Below, one piece after another: positions 46,711-55,808 of a stretch of DNA of 64,000 nucleotides. The stretch is from Acinetobacter rongchengensis (GTDB lineage: Bacteria; Pseudomonadota; Gammaproteobacteria; Pseudomonadales; Moraxellaceae). The DNA lies in assembly GCF_003611475.1 (NCBI RefSeq), contig NZ_RAXT01000002.1:62001-126000 (forward strand). Direction: 5' to 3'. Numbering within the stretch: position 1 is the stretch's first letter; the number at the start of each line of letters is the position of its first letter. Below the pieces are notes generated by a model. It had not been told where the DNA came from, ran no database searches, and worked only from the letters and a program-made list of their open reading frames with translations. Position numbers and translations under genes: made by a program.

Positions 46711-49700
46711 TCTTCCTCCACACATTGATGCTGATAAATCGGCTGATACAAATCATATGCAAATTGCTCACATGCATGTTTTAACAATGCTGCCGCATCC
46801 TGTTCTTGCAAAATAAATTGCCAATCTCGATGGAATCTGGTCGCCTCATTATCTTCAACAGAAAAAGAACTAAACCGTGCACCATCCGCATTCCATTCTT
46901 TGAGTAGATCGCCCAAATTATCAATGATCATTTGTCCTGATTCATTTTCAAACCATTCTAGTGCTTTATTTTTTTCAGCCAGTTTAAGTAACAATGCCGC
47001 AGGTAAAACCAAAGGTTGCGACTGCGCATAAGCATAGGCTTTAAACCATGCGAGTAGATATGCTTTGGCCTGTTTGGAGGTGATCCCCGTACTGATCACG
47101 GTGATATCACTAAACAAAGCAATACGTCGCAGATCTTGGGATTGAGCATCCTCTAAATCTAAATAACTGAGCCACAATAAATACTCTAACCATACTTTTG
47201 CACGACGCTTGGCACGTCCACTGGAGGCATCTAAACTGACCCAATCCTTGACCGCCTGCACAGGTACAGTCATGTTAATGACCAGTTGATCCTCAATGCG
47301 CCATTGACGTTGCGTGGTTCGGGTGACTTCTGTGACATAACGTTTTAAACGAGCATTCAAAGCTTCTTGTTCAGCCAAACTGATTTGCCAAGCACTGTGC
47401 TGAACTTTACCGATTGGCAATTGATCTTGTAGCTGATTTTGTAGTTGCTCACCCCCATGAATGACCGATTGATCAGCTAGAACGTCTTTGCTTAATTCCT
47501 GCTTTTGTAAGAAGTCTCGAATCTGATAACGCGCTAAGCCGTCTAAAACCAAAGGTTCAGTTTGTGCAGGAATGTCTTCCGCACTCAAATTTTCAACCCC
47601 TAAGGTTTTTAAATATAAGCGTGCGGGGAAGATCACATCCTGAATCCACTGTCCCGTATCTAAAACAGTGAGACTGTCTTGAGTAACGGGATATGCCGTA
47701 TTTACCCAAGCATCTCTATGCGATAAGTTGTCGGCTTGACGAATTTGTTGTGCCACTTGGTACCATTGATCTTGGTAACGAATATTTTCTGCTGTTTCAA
47801 AACCACTTGGATCAAAGGGTTGTAAACTATGAATGTGATATAGCGACTGAATGTGTTCAGGAATTTCAATACCATGCTTTTCAATGATCGTATTTGTTTG
47901 CTCCGATGAGTCAGATTGACTAATAAAAGCAATATGCTGAATCAACTCTTGCAACACACTGGATGGATCACGAACTTCACCATCACTCACATCAAAACCA
48001 TTATAAAATAACCACAAATTTTCCTGCGCTAAGCACAGCGCATCTAAAAATGCGCCTTGGTCATCTTCCAAACGTGAGCGATCACCCAATTGAGGTCTAA
48101 GAATTTCCATTAAATCAAAAGGTAAATGCATACTTCGATTTGGAAATTTCCCACTGTCTAAATTCATCATCACAATCAATTGATAAGGCAATGGACGAAT
48201 CAGCCCTATTTGACTGAAAGTAATCTGACCTGTCGGTAGAGCCTGATCAATTTGACCTTCTAAAATATTTTGAATTTCAGCGAGCAAATACGGTAATGGT
48301 AAATGAATATTTTTAAGAATAGGATTTTCTTGCTCATCATAAAAACTGGCTAGCGTCAGCATACGTTCTTGTTTTTTGACAATTTCACGAACGGTTTTTA
48401 AAGCCTCAACACCCGCTTGTTCAAATTCGAGAATATCTTGCATCAACATTTTTAGCCATGTTTCTGCATCGGATTTTAAGCCAGATTGTGTTCCTAGCTC
48501 ATGTGCAGTCATCCAATAGCGGCGTTCTGCAAAATCTTGATAGATTGTAATTAATGTACTGATCAGCTCAAAATCACTCGGTAAAACTTGAGCATAGCTG
48601 AGTGTATTTTCAAACATCGCATGTTCAGGAATGGCAACCCCCAAAACCAAACGATCTAAAGCAAACTTAAAACTAAAACGGTAATCTTCATCTTCTGGAC
48701 TTAAACCACGTTGCAAATGTGCATCATCCAAACCACGCTTAAACCCTGCACTGATCAATAGAGCAATTATACGTTCAGTATTTTGAATATTCAGCGCATA
48801 ACGTAATTGCGTTGCATTTAAATTCAACCAATCTGCAAAATCTTCAATGGTAAAACGACCTTCTACCAACTCAATTCGTCCTAAAACAGCACGCCATGCA
48901 TTGACGGCATCCAGTTGCGTTACCCCTGCAATTTTAACAGGTAGATAAACCCCCTCTTGATTGGGAACATGTGGAAATACGCTACGAACCAGTGGTTCAA
49001 TCTGTTTTAAATCAGGGACTAAAACCAATACATCACTTGGCCGACGTGGATGTTCGACACTGCTTTGCGCTAACCAGTGAATCAATTGATCTTTCAAGAC
49101 TTCAAGTTGCCGAAGTGAGGAATGACACACATGAATTTGGATTGAATCATCCTGTTTTGCTAAGCGATATGCATGTGCTTCTGGTTCAACCAAGTACAAA
49201 ATATCGGACTGTAACTTGGACAATAAATGCGTCGGTTCTTCATCAACAAAAGCATCGACCCATTGCCCTTCTTCACCTGATGAAAGATTGGATAAAATAG
49301 AGAAATGGTCACGGGCTTGCTTACCAAAACGTGTTAATAGCGGATGACGTGATTCACGAATTTCAGCATTAAAATTTAAAGTAAATTCATCAAAGAATTT
49401 TTGAATATCTTCATCGGTTGCTTTTGGATGCTTCGAAATAAAGCGCTCTTTGACCCTTAAATCGTATTGCTTTTTCCAGTTTGGATCGACACTGTCCGCC
49501 CAATATTCTTGCGATGGGTTGTAATGTAAAATCACCACATCTAAATATTGCCCCAAACGTCTTAAAAATTGTAATTGGCTAGGGGGTAAATCTAACAAAG
49601 TAAAAACAATCAATCGACTCGGTAATTTTTTCAATGCGTTGTGACGACGTTCAGGATCATCCATCACTTGCCAAAAATCGGCGTCAATACTTTGCATTTC

Positions 49701-50420
49701 GGTGAAATCTTCATGAAAAGTATGTTGCCACAACCATCGCTGCCAACGTTCTAATTGCTGCGCCTGATTGAATGTAAAAGCTGAAATTTGTTGATTGGTC
49801 TGAAAAAATTGTTTTTCTAAATCAAGTTCTTGACCTCGCCCCCATTGTCCTAACCAATTGCTTGGACATGTACATATTTCAGCATAATTCTGTTCACAAC
49901 CCCGTAAACAATCCCCACGATATTGCATATAATGATTGAACAATTTCGAGACTTGTTCAGACACCCAGTACAGCATGTTTTGTTTTTTCAGTTGCTTATC
50001 TAAACCATTTTCAAGCTGTGAAGCAGAATCATAAATACGCTGGATAATTGAATGAAGCGGGTGATCTTCTGTAACTGTATTTTCATCTGTTTCAATAAAG
50101 CTTTTTAAAGTTTGATAAATTCGCCATTTCATAATCAAACGTGGAATATTGGCTTTACGGACTTTGTCCTTATCCTCTAAAACCTGTTGATAAGTAAACC
50201 ATTGAAACCCACGAATACGTTGATGAAAAAAGCTATTGGCGCTAATCCCTTGTTGTTCTGCAATTTTTTGTGTTAACCATTCCTGCACCGCAGGACTTGG
50301 AACAATAAAATGTTGTGTTTGGAGTACAGCAAAAGGATTCTTCGAAGGCTTGACTGTATTTTGCAATAGACCTTGCACCAATACCTCAATGCTTTGACTT
50401 TGAATCACATGAATTGCCAT
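46707..50420 (-). CDS. recC: Exodeoxyribonuclease V gamma subunit RecC
   Basis: A 1237-residue subunit of RecBCD with a degenerate SF1 helicase fold that scans DNA for Chi and splits the strands. Recognisable are the N-terminal FIVPSPAVQEWLTQKIAEQQG block, AFTLLDLP-like VFTLLDLPPSQ, and GLIRPLPYQLIVMMNLDSGKFP. GAGGG precedes the ATG. It begins the recC-recB-recD unit. The protease gene ptrA, which lies between recC and recB in E. coli, is absent. Confidence 0.95.
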   Translation of the reverse strand: MAIHVIQSQSIEVLVQGLLQNTVKPSKNPFAVLQTQHFIVPSPAVQEWLTQKIAEQQGISANSFFHQRIRGFQWFTYQQVLEDKDKVRKANIPRLIMKWRIYQTLKSFIETDENTVTEDHPLHSIIQRIYDSASQLENGLDKQLKKQNMLYWVSEQVSKLFNHYMQYRGDCLRGCEQNYAEICTCPSNWLGQWGRGQELDLEKQFFQTNQQISAFTFNQAQQLERWQRWLWQHTFHEDFTEMQSIDADFWQVMDDPERRHNALKKLPSRLIVFTLLDLPPSQLQFLRRLGQYLDVVILHYNPSQEYWADSVDPNWKKQYDLRVKERFISKHPKATDEDIQKFFDEFTLNFNAEIRESRHPLLTRFGKQARDHFSILSNLSSGEEGQWVDAFVDEEPTHLLSKLQSDILYLVEPEAHAYRLAKQDDSIQIHVCHSSLRQLEVLKDQLIHWLAQSSVEHPRRPSDVLVLVPDLKQIEPLVRSVFPHVPNQEGVYLPVKIAGVTQLDAVNAWRAVLGRIELVEGRFTIEDFADWLNLNATQLRYALNIQNTERIIALLISAGFKRGLDDAHLQRGLSPEDEDYRFSFKFALDRLVLGVAIPEHAMFENTLSYAQVLPSDFELISTLITIYQDFAERRYWMTAHELGTQSGLKSDAETWLKMLMQDILEFEQAGVEALKTVREIVKKQERMLTLASFYDEQENPILKNIHLPLPYLLAEIQNILEGQIDQALPTGQITFSQIGLIRPLPYQLIVMMNLDSGKFPNRSMHLPFDLMEILRPQLGDRSRLEDDQGAFLDALCLAQENLWLFYNGFDVSDGEVRDPSSVLQELIQHIAFISQSDSSEQTNTIIEKHGIEIPEHIQSLYHIHSLQPFDPSGFETAENIRYQDQWYQVAQQIRQADNLSHRDAWVNTAYPVTQDSLTVLDTGQWIQDVIFPARLYLKTLGVENLSAEDIPAQTEPLVLDGLARYQIRDFLQKQELSKDVLADQSVIHGGEQLQNQLQDQLPIGKVQHSAWQISLAEQEALNARLKRYVTEVTRTTQRQWRIEDQLVINMTVPVQAVKDWVSLDASSGRAKRRAKVWLEYLLWLSYLDLEDAQSQDLRRIALFSDITVISTGITSKQAKAYLLAWFKAYAYAQSQPLVLPAALLLKLAEKNKALEWFENESGQMIIDNLGDLLKEWNADGARFSSFSVEDNEATRFHRDWQFILQEQDAAALLKHACEQFAYDLYQPIYQHQCVEEE

Positions 50421-50605
50421 AATCCCTCAACTGTTTATATACAATGATTTGTATAAGTGCACAAAAACATAAACATTCGCCACTATACATCTAGATTGTA
50501 CTATGGCATTTTTGAGCATTATTTGGAAATAACTTCACAATTTCAAGCTTAAAAGTAGCTTCCCTAGAAATATGATAATAAGCTTGAATCAAAGGTAATT
50601 GTTTT

Positions 50606-51118
50606 ATGAAAATTGATAAAATTCCAGACTCGATCGACCCAAATTTAAACCTAGAAAAAATTCGAGAAGAATGTTTAGAACTGGTCAAAAAACGTTCTTA
50701 TGTGTCAGCAGGTGCAGCGGTGGTTCCTGTGCCTTTCTTTGATGTCGTGATTGATGTCGGAATGCTGTCTTTTTTGATTCCAGAAATTAACACACGTTTT
50801 GGTTTAGCACCTGATCAAATCAGTGTTTATGACCCTGAAACCAAAAAAATCCACTGGAATGAATTGCGTAAACGCGGCTTTGAGTTTTCAGGCTTAGTGG
50901 TTGCACGGACTGCGGTAAAATCATCTTTAAATAATATTGCAGCCAAAGTTATCACCAAACAAGTGACTAAGTTTATTCCTTTAGGTGGCTCGATCATTGC
51001 TGCCAGCTTAGGCTATATAGTGATGAAAAAAGTTGCCGAAGCTCATGTAGAAGACTGCTACAAACTTGCCAAGAGCATTCAGCAGAAACAACACGCCAGT
51101 GTGGTGAAATCTGCTTGA
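50606..51118 (+). CDS. DUF697-like membrane protein
   Basis: A 170-residue protein with a central amphipathic/hydrophobic region AAVVPVPFFDVVIDVGMLSFLIPEI and another near IPLGGSIIAASLGYIVMKKV. The pattern (VPVPFxD, then PLGGSxxxA) resembles the YcjF/DUF697 family of membrane-associated proteins. Function unknown. Divergent from recC; followed by the repeat cluster. Confidence 0.7.
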   Translation: MKIDKIPDSIDPNLNLEKIREECLELVKKRSYVSAGAAVVPVPFFDVVIDVGMLSFLIPEINTRFGLAPDQISVYDPETKKIHWNELRKRGFEFSGLVVARTAVKSSLNNIAAKVITKQVTKFIPLGGSIIAASLGYIVMKKVAEAHVEDCYKLAKSIQQKQHASVVKSA

Positions 51119-51143
51119 TTTACATATTTGAGGGTTTTTACCC

Positions 51144-51372
51144 CCTCTTTTGAAAAAAAGAGGACTATAAAGTACAAATCCTCCCCAACCCTCCTAGAGA
51201 AAGGAGGGATGAGCAGCACTGCTGCGCAAGGAATCTAAAATTATTTTAAATTCTCAGTAGTTCCCCTCTTTTTTAAAGAGGGGCTAGGGGAGATTCTTAG
51301 ATGAGTTACTACTGAATTACTCTTAACTGACTGGTATTACTCCCCAACCCTCCTTTGATAAAGGAGGGAGTT
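51144..51372. repeat. Dispersed hairpin-rich intergenic repeat (copy A)
   Basis: Four hairpins occupy the gap: CCTCTTTT/AAAAGAGG (51144-51163), CCCTCCT/AGGAGGG-type pairs near 51190-51208 and 51350-51370, and CCCCTCTTT/AAAGAGGGG (51263-51283) inside the core AGTAGTTCCCCTCTT ... GAGATTCTT. The core reappears at 61247-61293 after another gene. No ORF. Confidence 0.75.
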
Positions 51373-51381
51373 TTAACTAAA

Positions 51382-52800
51382 CTAATCCGCTTTTAACTGT
51401 TTTAGAATTGCTTTTAGAACCTGAATACGTGCCGAATATTTATCATTGGTCGCAATAACATGCCAAGGCGCATAAGCAGTATTGGTCCGTGCAAACATAT
51501 CTGCAGCAGCATTCAAATAATCATCCCAATGTCCACGATTTCGCCAATCATCAGGGGTGATTTTAAAACGTTTATGTGGTGTTTCTTCACGTGCTTTAAA
51601 ACGAGCCTCTTGCTCATCTTTCGTAATCGCCAGCCAAAATTTGATAATTACCGTTTGATTATCCGTTAAATCTTTTTCAAAACGATTGATCTCATCATAA
51701 GCACGTTGCCATTCAATTGGTTTAGCAAAACCTTCAATCCGCTCCACTAGAACTCGCCCATACCAAGTGCGATCAAAAATCGTGATTTCCCCTTGATCTG
51801 ACAGCTTAGTCCAAAACCGCCATAAATAAGGACGCCGTAACTCGTACTTTTCAGGTGCTGCAATGGTGTGAATTTCATATTCACGAGGATCAAGCTTTTT
51901 CACAATCCGCTTAATTGCTCCGCCTTTACCTGCTGCATCCATACCTTCGAAAGTGATGATCACATTGCGTGAATCATTACGTAATGCATCGGATACTTTC
52001 TTGGTCAGTTTTTTTAATTCAGTTTGGTAATCTTCTTTACTCATTTGTTCAGTCGATGGATTTAACAATTGCTCTGGAACGGGTGCTTGTCGCCATTTAG
52101 TACGTACCGTTGTTTTGTGTTTCGGCAATTGTTTTAAAGCATGTAAAATATACTGTGCAAATTGCTGATCACGAACTGTTTCATCTTCACAGTCAATCAC
52201 ATACCAATCATCTGTAAAGCGTTGACGAAGTTTTTGGACATTGTCATATTGCTTTTTATTCCGCCAATCCAAACCGAATAATTTATGCCAACGTTGTTGC
52301 GAAGCATCCATATCGTCCATGCGTTTTTGTAAATTTTTCCAAGGTAAATCAAACCAAACCTTGATTACGTCGACATTATTATTTTTTAAATCCTGCTCAT
52401 AAGCACGCATATTTTCGACATAGGCATCAAACAAGGTGTCATCTAAAGGCGTCGATACATGTAAAGCTGTAGCCAATAAGTCACTGTACCAATTGCCAAA
52501 AAACACCTGAATTTGACCTTCGGCAGGAATAAAACGGGAGTACGGTTGCCAAAACGTTTTTTTGCTTTCAAATAGATGTGCAGGATCTGCTTTAACGCGT
52601 AAATAGCGAGGATCAACCCATTCACGTAGTTGTTTTACCGCTTCACCTTTTCCCGCCATTTCAATTCCGCTGACCAAAATGACTAAGCTTTTTGCGTTAT
52701 TTTGATCTCGAGAATTTTTCAAAGCGTACTGTGCTTCAATTAAATCGACTGATAATTCTTCTTCATCACGTACAGCTATTTGTAATTGTTGTTCTAACAT
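51382..52800 (-). CDS. pap: Polyphosphate:AMP phosphotransferase (class II PPK2, two-domain)
   Basis: A 472-residue enzyme that transfers phosphate from polyphosphate to AMP, producing ADP; it was studied in Acinetobacter johnsonii. Two PPK2 domains are fused: the C-terminal one has an intact Walker A EGMDAAGKGGAIKRI (285-299) and Walker B/lid FDRTWYGRVLVERIEG (342-357), while the N-terminal one has SGIEMAGKGEAV (44-55) but FFGNWYSDLL where FDRTWYGR is expected, so it is degenerate. The start is ATG 52800; a GTG at 52848 is in frame. Confidence 0.93.
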   Translation of the reverse strand: MLEQQLQIAVRDEEELSVDLIEAQYALKNSRDQNNAKSLVILVSGIEMAGKGEAVKQLREWVDPRYLRVKADPAHLFESKKTFWQPYSRFIPAEGQIQVFFGNWYSDLLATALHVSTPLDDTLFDAYVENMRAYEQDLKNNNVDVIKVWFDLPWKNLQKRMDDMDASQQRWHKLFGLDWRNKKQYDNVQKLRQRFTDDWYVIDCEDETVRDQQFAQYILHALKQLPKHKTTVRTKWRQAPVPEQLLNPSTEQMSKEDYQTELKKLTKKVSDALRNDSRNVIITFEGMDAAGKGGAIKRIVKKLDPREYEIHTIAAPEKYELRRPYLWRFWTKLSDQGEITIFDRTWYGRVLVERIEGFAKPIEWQRAYDEINRFEKDLTDNQTVIIKFWLAITKDEQEARFKAREETPHKRFKITPDDWRNRGHWDDYLNAAADMFARTNTAYAPWHVIATNDKYSARIQVLKAILKQLKAD

Positions 52801-53005
52801 AAGTTTCACATTCAAATGAGTTGTTTCATTTGAGTATAACCACTTCACATATTGAAATTTATATATTTTATGTATAGAAAATAAAAAATAATACGATTAA
52901 AAAAAAGCTGACTGGCATTATTCATGCTTTCTTTTGATTTAATTGTCATAGAGATAGCGTTAAACTGTCTTTATGCTTTTAAAAAATGATATTTAGAGTT
53001 TTTAC

Positions 53006-53710
53006 ATGTCGAAACTTGCAGCACTGGATCAGCTTTTAGAACAATACCAACAACTGAGCTATCATAGCGATCCAATTTTGAAACAACGCTTACACGATGC
53101 GCAAGATTGGTTAAAAATACGCATTCAACATACTCACCATGCACTGTTTAATCAGCCTGAATATCAATTGATGGCAAAATATTTTATCAATCGTTTATAT
53201 GGTGGACCAGAATTTGATGATTTAGCAATTCAAATCGAGCGTCTGCTAAAATATGCTCACAAAGCTGAAAAAATGATTCCTGAAAATGCAATTAAAACAG
53301 GATTAAAATCGGTTGGTTTGGCTGTATTGGCCATGCAACTCGATGAAGCGGTTGCAGCTCAACTTCTGAAAGATTATCCAGCTAATCAGGCGATTGATGA
53401 TGAAATGATGCGTTTAACCTTGATTAAACTGGATCAAAAACAAGCACGTTATCAACAATTACAATTATTAGATGATTTGGGCGTAGCATTAGATAAATAC
53501 ATGCGTTCATTCATCATGTATGCTGCATTTAAAATGTGTAAAGGCACTGCCGCTAAATATCATTTTGAGCTGATGTATGACTTTATTGGTGAGGGTTTTG
53601 TTGCCATGAAACCCATGAAATCGGCAGAAAAATTTATTCATGAATTTACGCTAAAAGAGCGTGAAATCGTGGAAAAAGTCCATTCAGGACAAGCATATCC
53701 ATTTCGTTAA
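53006..53710 (+). CDS. FFLEELY-motif protein, unknown function
   Basis: A 234-residue, mostly helical soluble protein. The segment AKYFINRLYGGPEFDDLA corresponds to the FFLEELYGP-type signature after which the family is named, followed by RxxxxxxKAEKMIP and a Cys-containing helical C-terminal half. Found in several gammaproteobacteria; no biochemical role known. Divergent from pap. Confidence 0.85.
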   Translation: MSKLAALDQLLEQYQQLSYHSDPILKQRLHDAQDWLKIRIQHTHHALFNQPEYQLMAKYFINRLYGGPEFDDLAIQIERLLKYAHKAEKMIPENAIKTGLKSVGLAVLAMQLDEAVAAQLLKDYPANQAIDDEMMRLTLIKLDQKQARYQQLQLLDDLGVALDKYMRSFIMYAAFKMCKGTAAKYHFELMYDFIGEGFVAMKPMKSAEKFIHEFTLKEREIVEKVHSGQAYPFR

Positions 53711-54161
53711 TTCGTATTTATATAAGATAGACGCTGGTTAGGCTAATTTAAAATCCACTTACAAATCAATGAGTCAAAGTGATGTGTGTTTTGACTCATT
53801 TAAAATCTTATGTTGAATCCATTTCATTTTCTCTAGGTATATCTTCATGATGTGGCTTGCATAAAAAAATTCTTTCCACTTGTTAAACCTCACTTAAATG
53901 CCATAAACGTCTTGCCTTTTATCAAATATAAGGCTGGAGAATGAATTTCTTATATCGTGGTAAATCGACAAAAATTATTGTATTTTTTAAATTATTTCAG
54001 ATAATTAGAATAAAGATCACGACCTTCCCTCACTTTATTCACAATCATTTTCTGTATATTATTCATAACAATTGCATGATGAACACTGCAAAAATTTACA
54101 GAATCTGTCATTATGCAACGCAAGACGAAATTTCTAATTTTTGTGTTCAGGAGTGACTTAA
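53711..54161. other. Intergenic region before ubiE
   Basis: 451 bp. A perfect 11-bp stem AATGAGTCAAA / TTTGACTCATT (53768-53800) shortly after the preceding stop is a probable terminator. A 71-codon plus-strand frame at 53941 is AT-driven with a badly spaced ribosome site and I do not call it. The promoter of ubiE presumably lies here; none is clear. Confidence 0.6.
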
Positions 54162-55106
54162 ATGTCGAATGAAAACCAAAAGCCAACCCCACAAACAGAG
54201 TCGGCAACACATACAGACAAAGTCAGTCCTTTTTTAAGTGAACCATTACCGCAAGGCACCCCACAGGGGCAGCAACAATCATTACAACAACAGTCGGTAG
54301 ATACGCCAGTTTCAGGCACTGTACCTAAATACAATTTGCCACGTGGTGCCAATACAGGAAATGTAGGCGCAACAACTCACTTTGGTTATCAAACTGTAAG
54401 CAGTGAAGACAAAGCGCAAAAAGTTGCTGAAGTTTTCCATTCTGTGGCAAGCAAATACGACATTATGAATGACTTAATGTCTTTTGGTATTCACCGTCTA
54501 TGGAAGCGTTTTGCAATCAATATGTCTGGTGTACGTCGTGGTCAGCGTGTACTTGATATCGCAGGCGGTACAGGTGACTTAGCCAAAGTTTTCAGCCGTG
54601 AAGTTGGCCCAACAGGTCATGTTGTATTGTCTGATATTAATGAATCGATGTTAAATGTCGGTCGTGATCGTTTAATCGATGCGGGCTGTACCAATGTTGA
54701 TTTTGTTTTGGCCAATGCTGAAACACTAGAACCTTTTGAAGATAATAGTTTTGATCTTTTAACCATCAGTTTTGGTTTACGTAATGTGACCGATAAAGAT
54801 GCCGCGCTTGCTGCCATGTATCGTGTACTTAAACCAGGTGGTCGTTTATTGGTATTAGAATTCTCTAAACCTGTGTTTGAACCGTTCTCAAAACTCTATG
54901 ATTTATACTCATTTACAGCACTTCCAATCATGGGCAAAATCATTGCCAATGATGCTGAAAGTTATAAATATTTAGCAGAGTCGATCCGTATGCATCCTGA
55001 TCAACGTACACTCAAAAGTATGATGGAAAATGCAGGCTTCCAAAATTGTGATTACCACAACCTTACAGGTGGTATTGTCGCAGTTCATCGTGGCTTTAAA
55101 CTGTAA
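54162..55106 (+). CDS. ubiE: Ubiquinone/menaquinone C-methyltransferase UbiE with N-terminal extension
   Basis: C-methyltransferase of the quinone ring. The catalytic body begins at TTHFGYQTV (residue 71; residue 8 in E. coli) and includes [21 protein letters not shown], the SAM motif [13 protein letters not shown] and [12 protein letters not shown]. Before it are about 63 extra residues rich in Gln, Pro, Ser and Thr, predicted disordered. The extension seems genuine: AGGAG is 8 nt before ATG 54162 and no internal ATG exists until Met102. First gene of ubiE-ubiJ-ubiB. Confidence 0.96.
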   Translation: MSNENQKPTPQTESATHTDKVSPFLSEPLPQGTPQGQQQSLQQQSVDTPVSGTVPKYNLPRGANTGNVGATTHFGYQTVSSEDKAQKVAEVFHSVASKYDIMNDLMSFGIHRLWKRFAINMSGVRRGQRVLDIAGGTGDLAKVFSREVGPTGHVVLSDINESMLNVGRDRLIDAGCTNVDFVLANAETLEPFEDNSFDLLTISFGLRNVTDKDAALAAMYRVLKPGGRLLVLEFSKPVFEPFSKLYDLYSFTALPIMGKIIANDAESYKYLAESIRMHPDQRTLKSMMENAGFQNCDYHNLTGGIVAVHRGFKL

Positions 55107-55135
55107 TCATTCACAGTCAACGGATCAGGTAAACT

Positions 55136-55804
55136 ATGTGGTCGATTCTGGCACTCGGTGCAGTTGAACGATTCATCAATCAATTCATAAACTTGGATGC
55201 GATTACTCGTATCCAATTGAATAGATTGCAGTCTCAAATGTTGCGTGTCGTGATTGATACGCCACAGCTTTCAGTTGATGTTTATTTTGATGAAAATAAA
55301 GTTCGTTTAGAACCAACAGTGACGGGTCATAGTGAGGTTTCTTCAATCTTTGAACAACGTCCTTTTGATCAAAAAACGGCGATATCCGAAGCAACTGCAA
55401 CCTTGCATGTAAAAAATGCTGTCGAATTATTAAAGCTTTTACTGGCGGACGATGTGGGTAATATTCCTTTACAAGGTGATTATCACCTTTTACAGGATAT
55501 TCAACGCATTATCCAACAGGCTGAACCTGATTTAGCATCACATTTAAGTCCTTGGATTGGCCCTGCACTTGCCCATGAGGTTGCTAAAATTCAGCTCGCA
55601 CCTAAGCATCTGAAACGCTCTTTGCAAAGCCATTTGTTTTTTGCTGAAGACTTTTTAAAAGAAGATAGCGGCTTGTTCGCACCTCGTTGGCAAATGGATG
55701 ATCTACAACAAGATACTCGCCAACTTAACCAAAATATTGACCGTCTAGAAGCAAAAATTAAACAGCTTCAAGCGGCTTTTACTCCTACTCAACTCGGTGA
55801 TTGA
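55136..55804 (+). CDS. ubiJ: Ubiquinone biosynthesis accessory factor UbiJ
   Basis: A 222-residue SCP2-domain protein that binds lipid quinone intermediates and helps organise the Ubi complex. The N-terminal half holds the SCP2-like fold; the C-terminus ends in a coiled coil (LNQNIDRLEAKIKQL). It lies 29 bp after ubiE and 4 bp before the ubiB start, the classical order. Confidence 0.92.
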   Translation: MWSILALGAVERFINQFINLDAITRIQLNRLQSQMLRVVIDTPQLSVDVYFDENKVRLEPTVTGHSEVSSIFEQRPFDQKTAISEATATLHVKNAVELLKLLLADDVGNIPLQGDYHLLQDIQRIIQQAEPDLASHLSPWIGPALAHEVAKIQLAPKHLKRSLQSHLFFAEDFLKEDSGLFAPRWQMDDLQQDTRQLNQNIDRLEAKIKQLQAAFTPTQLGD

Positions 55805-55808
55805 TTTT

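Noticed and set aside
53941..54156. 71-codon ORF before ubiE
   Set aside because: AT-driven composition, ribosome site too close to the start, no family resemblance; it lies in the ubiE leader.
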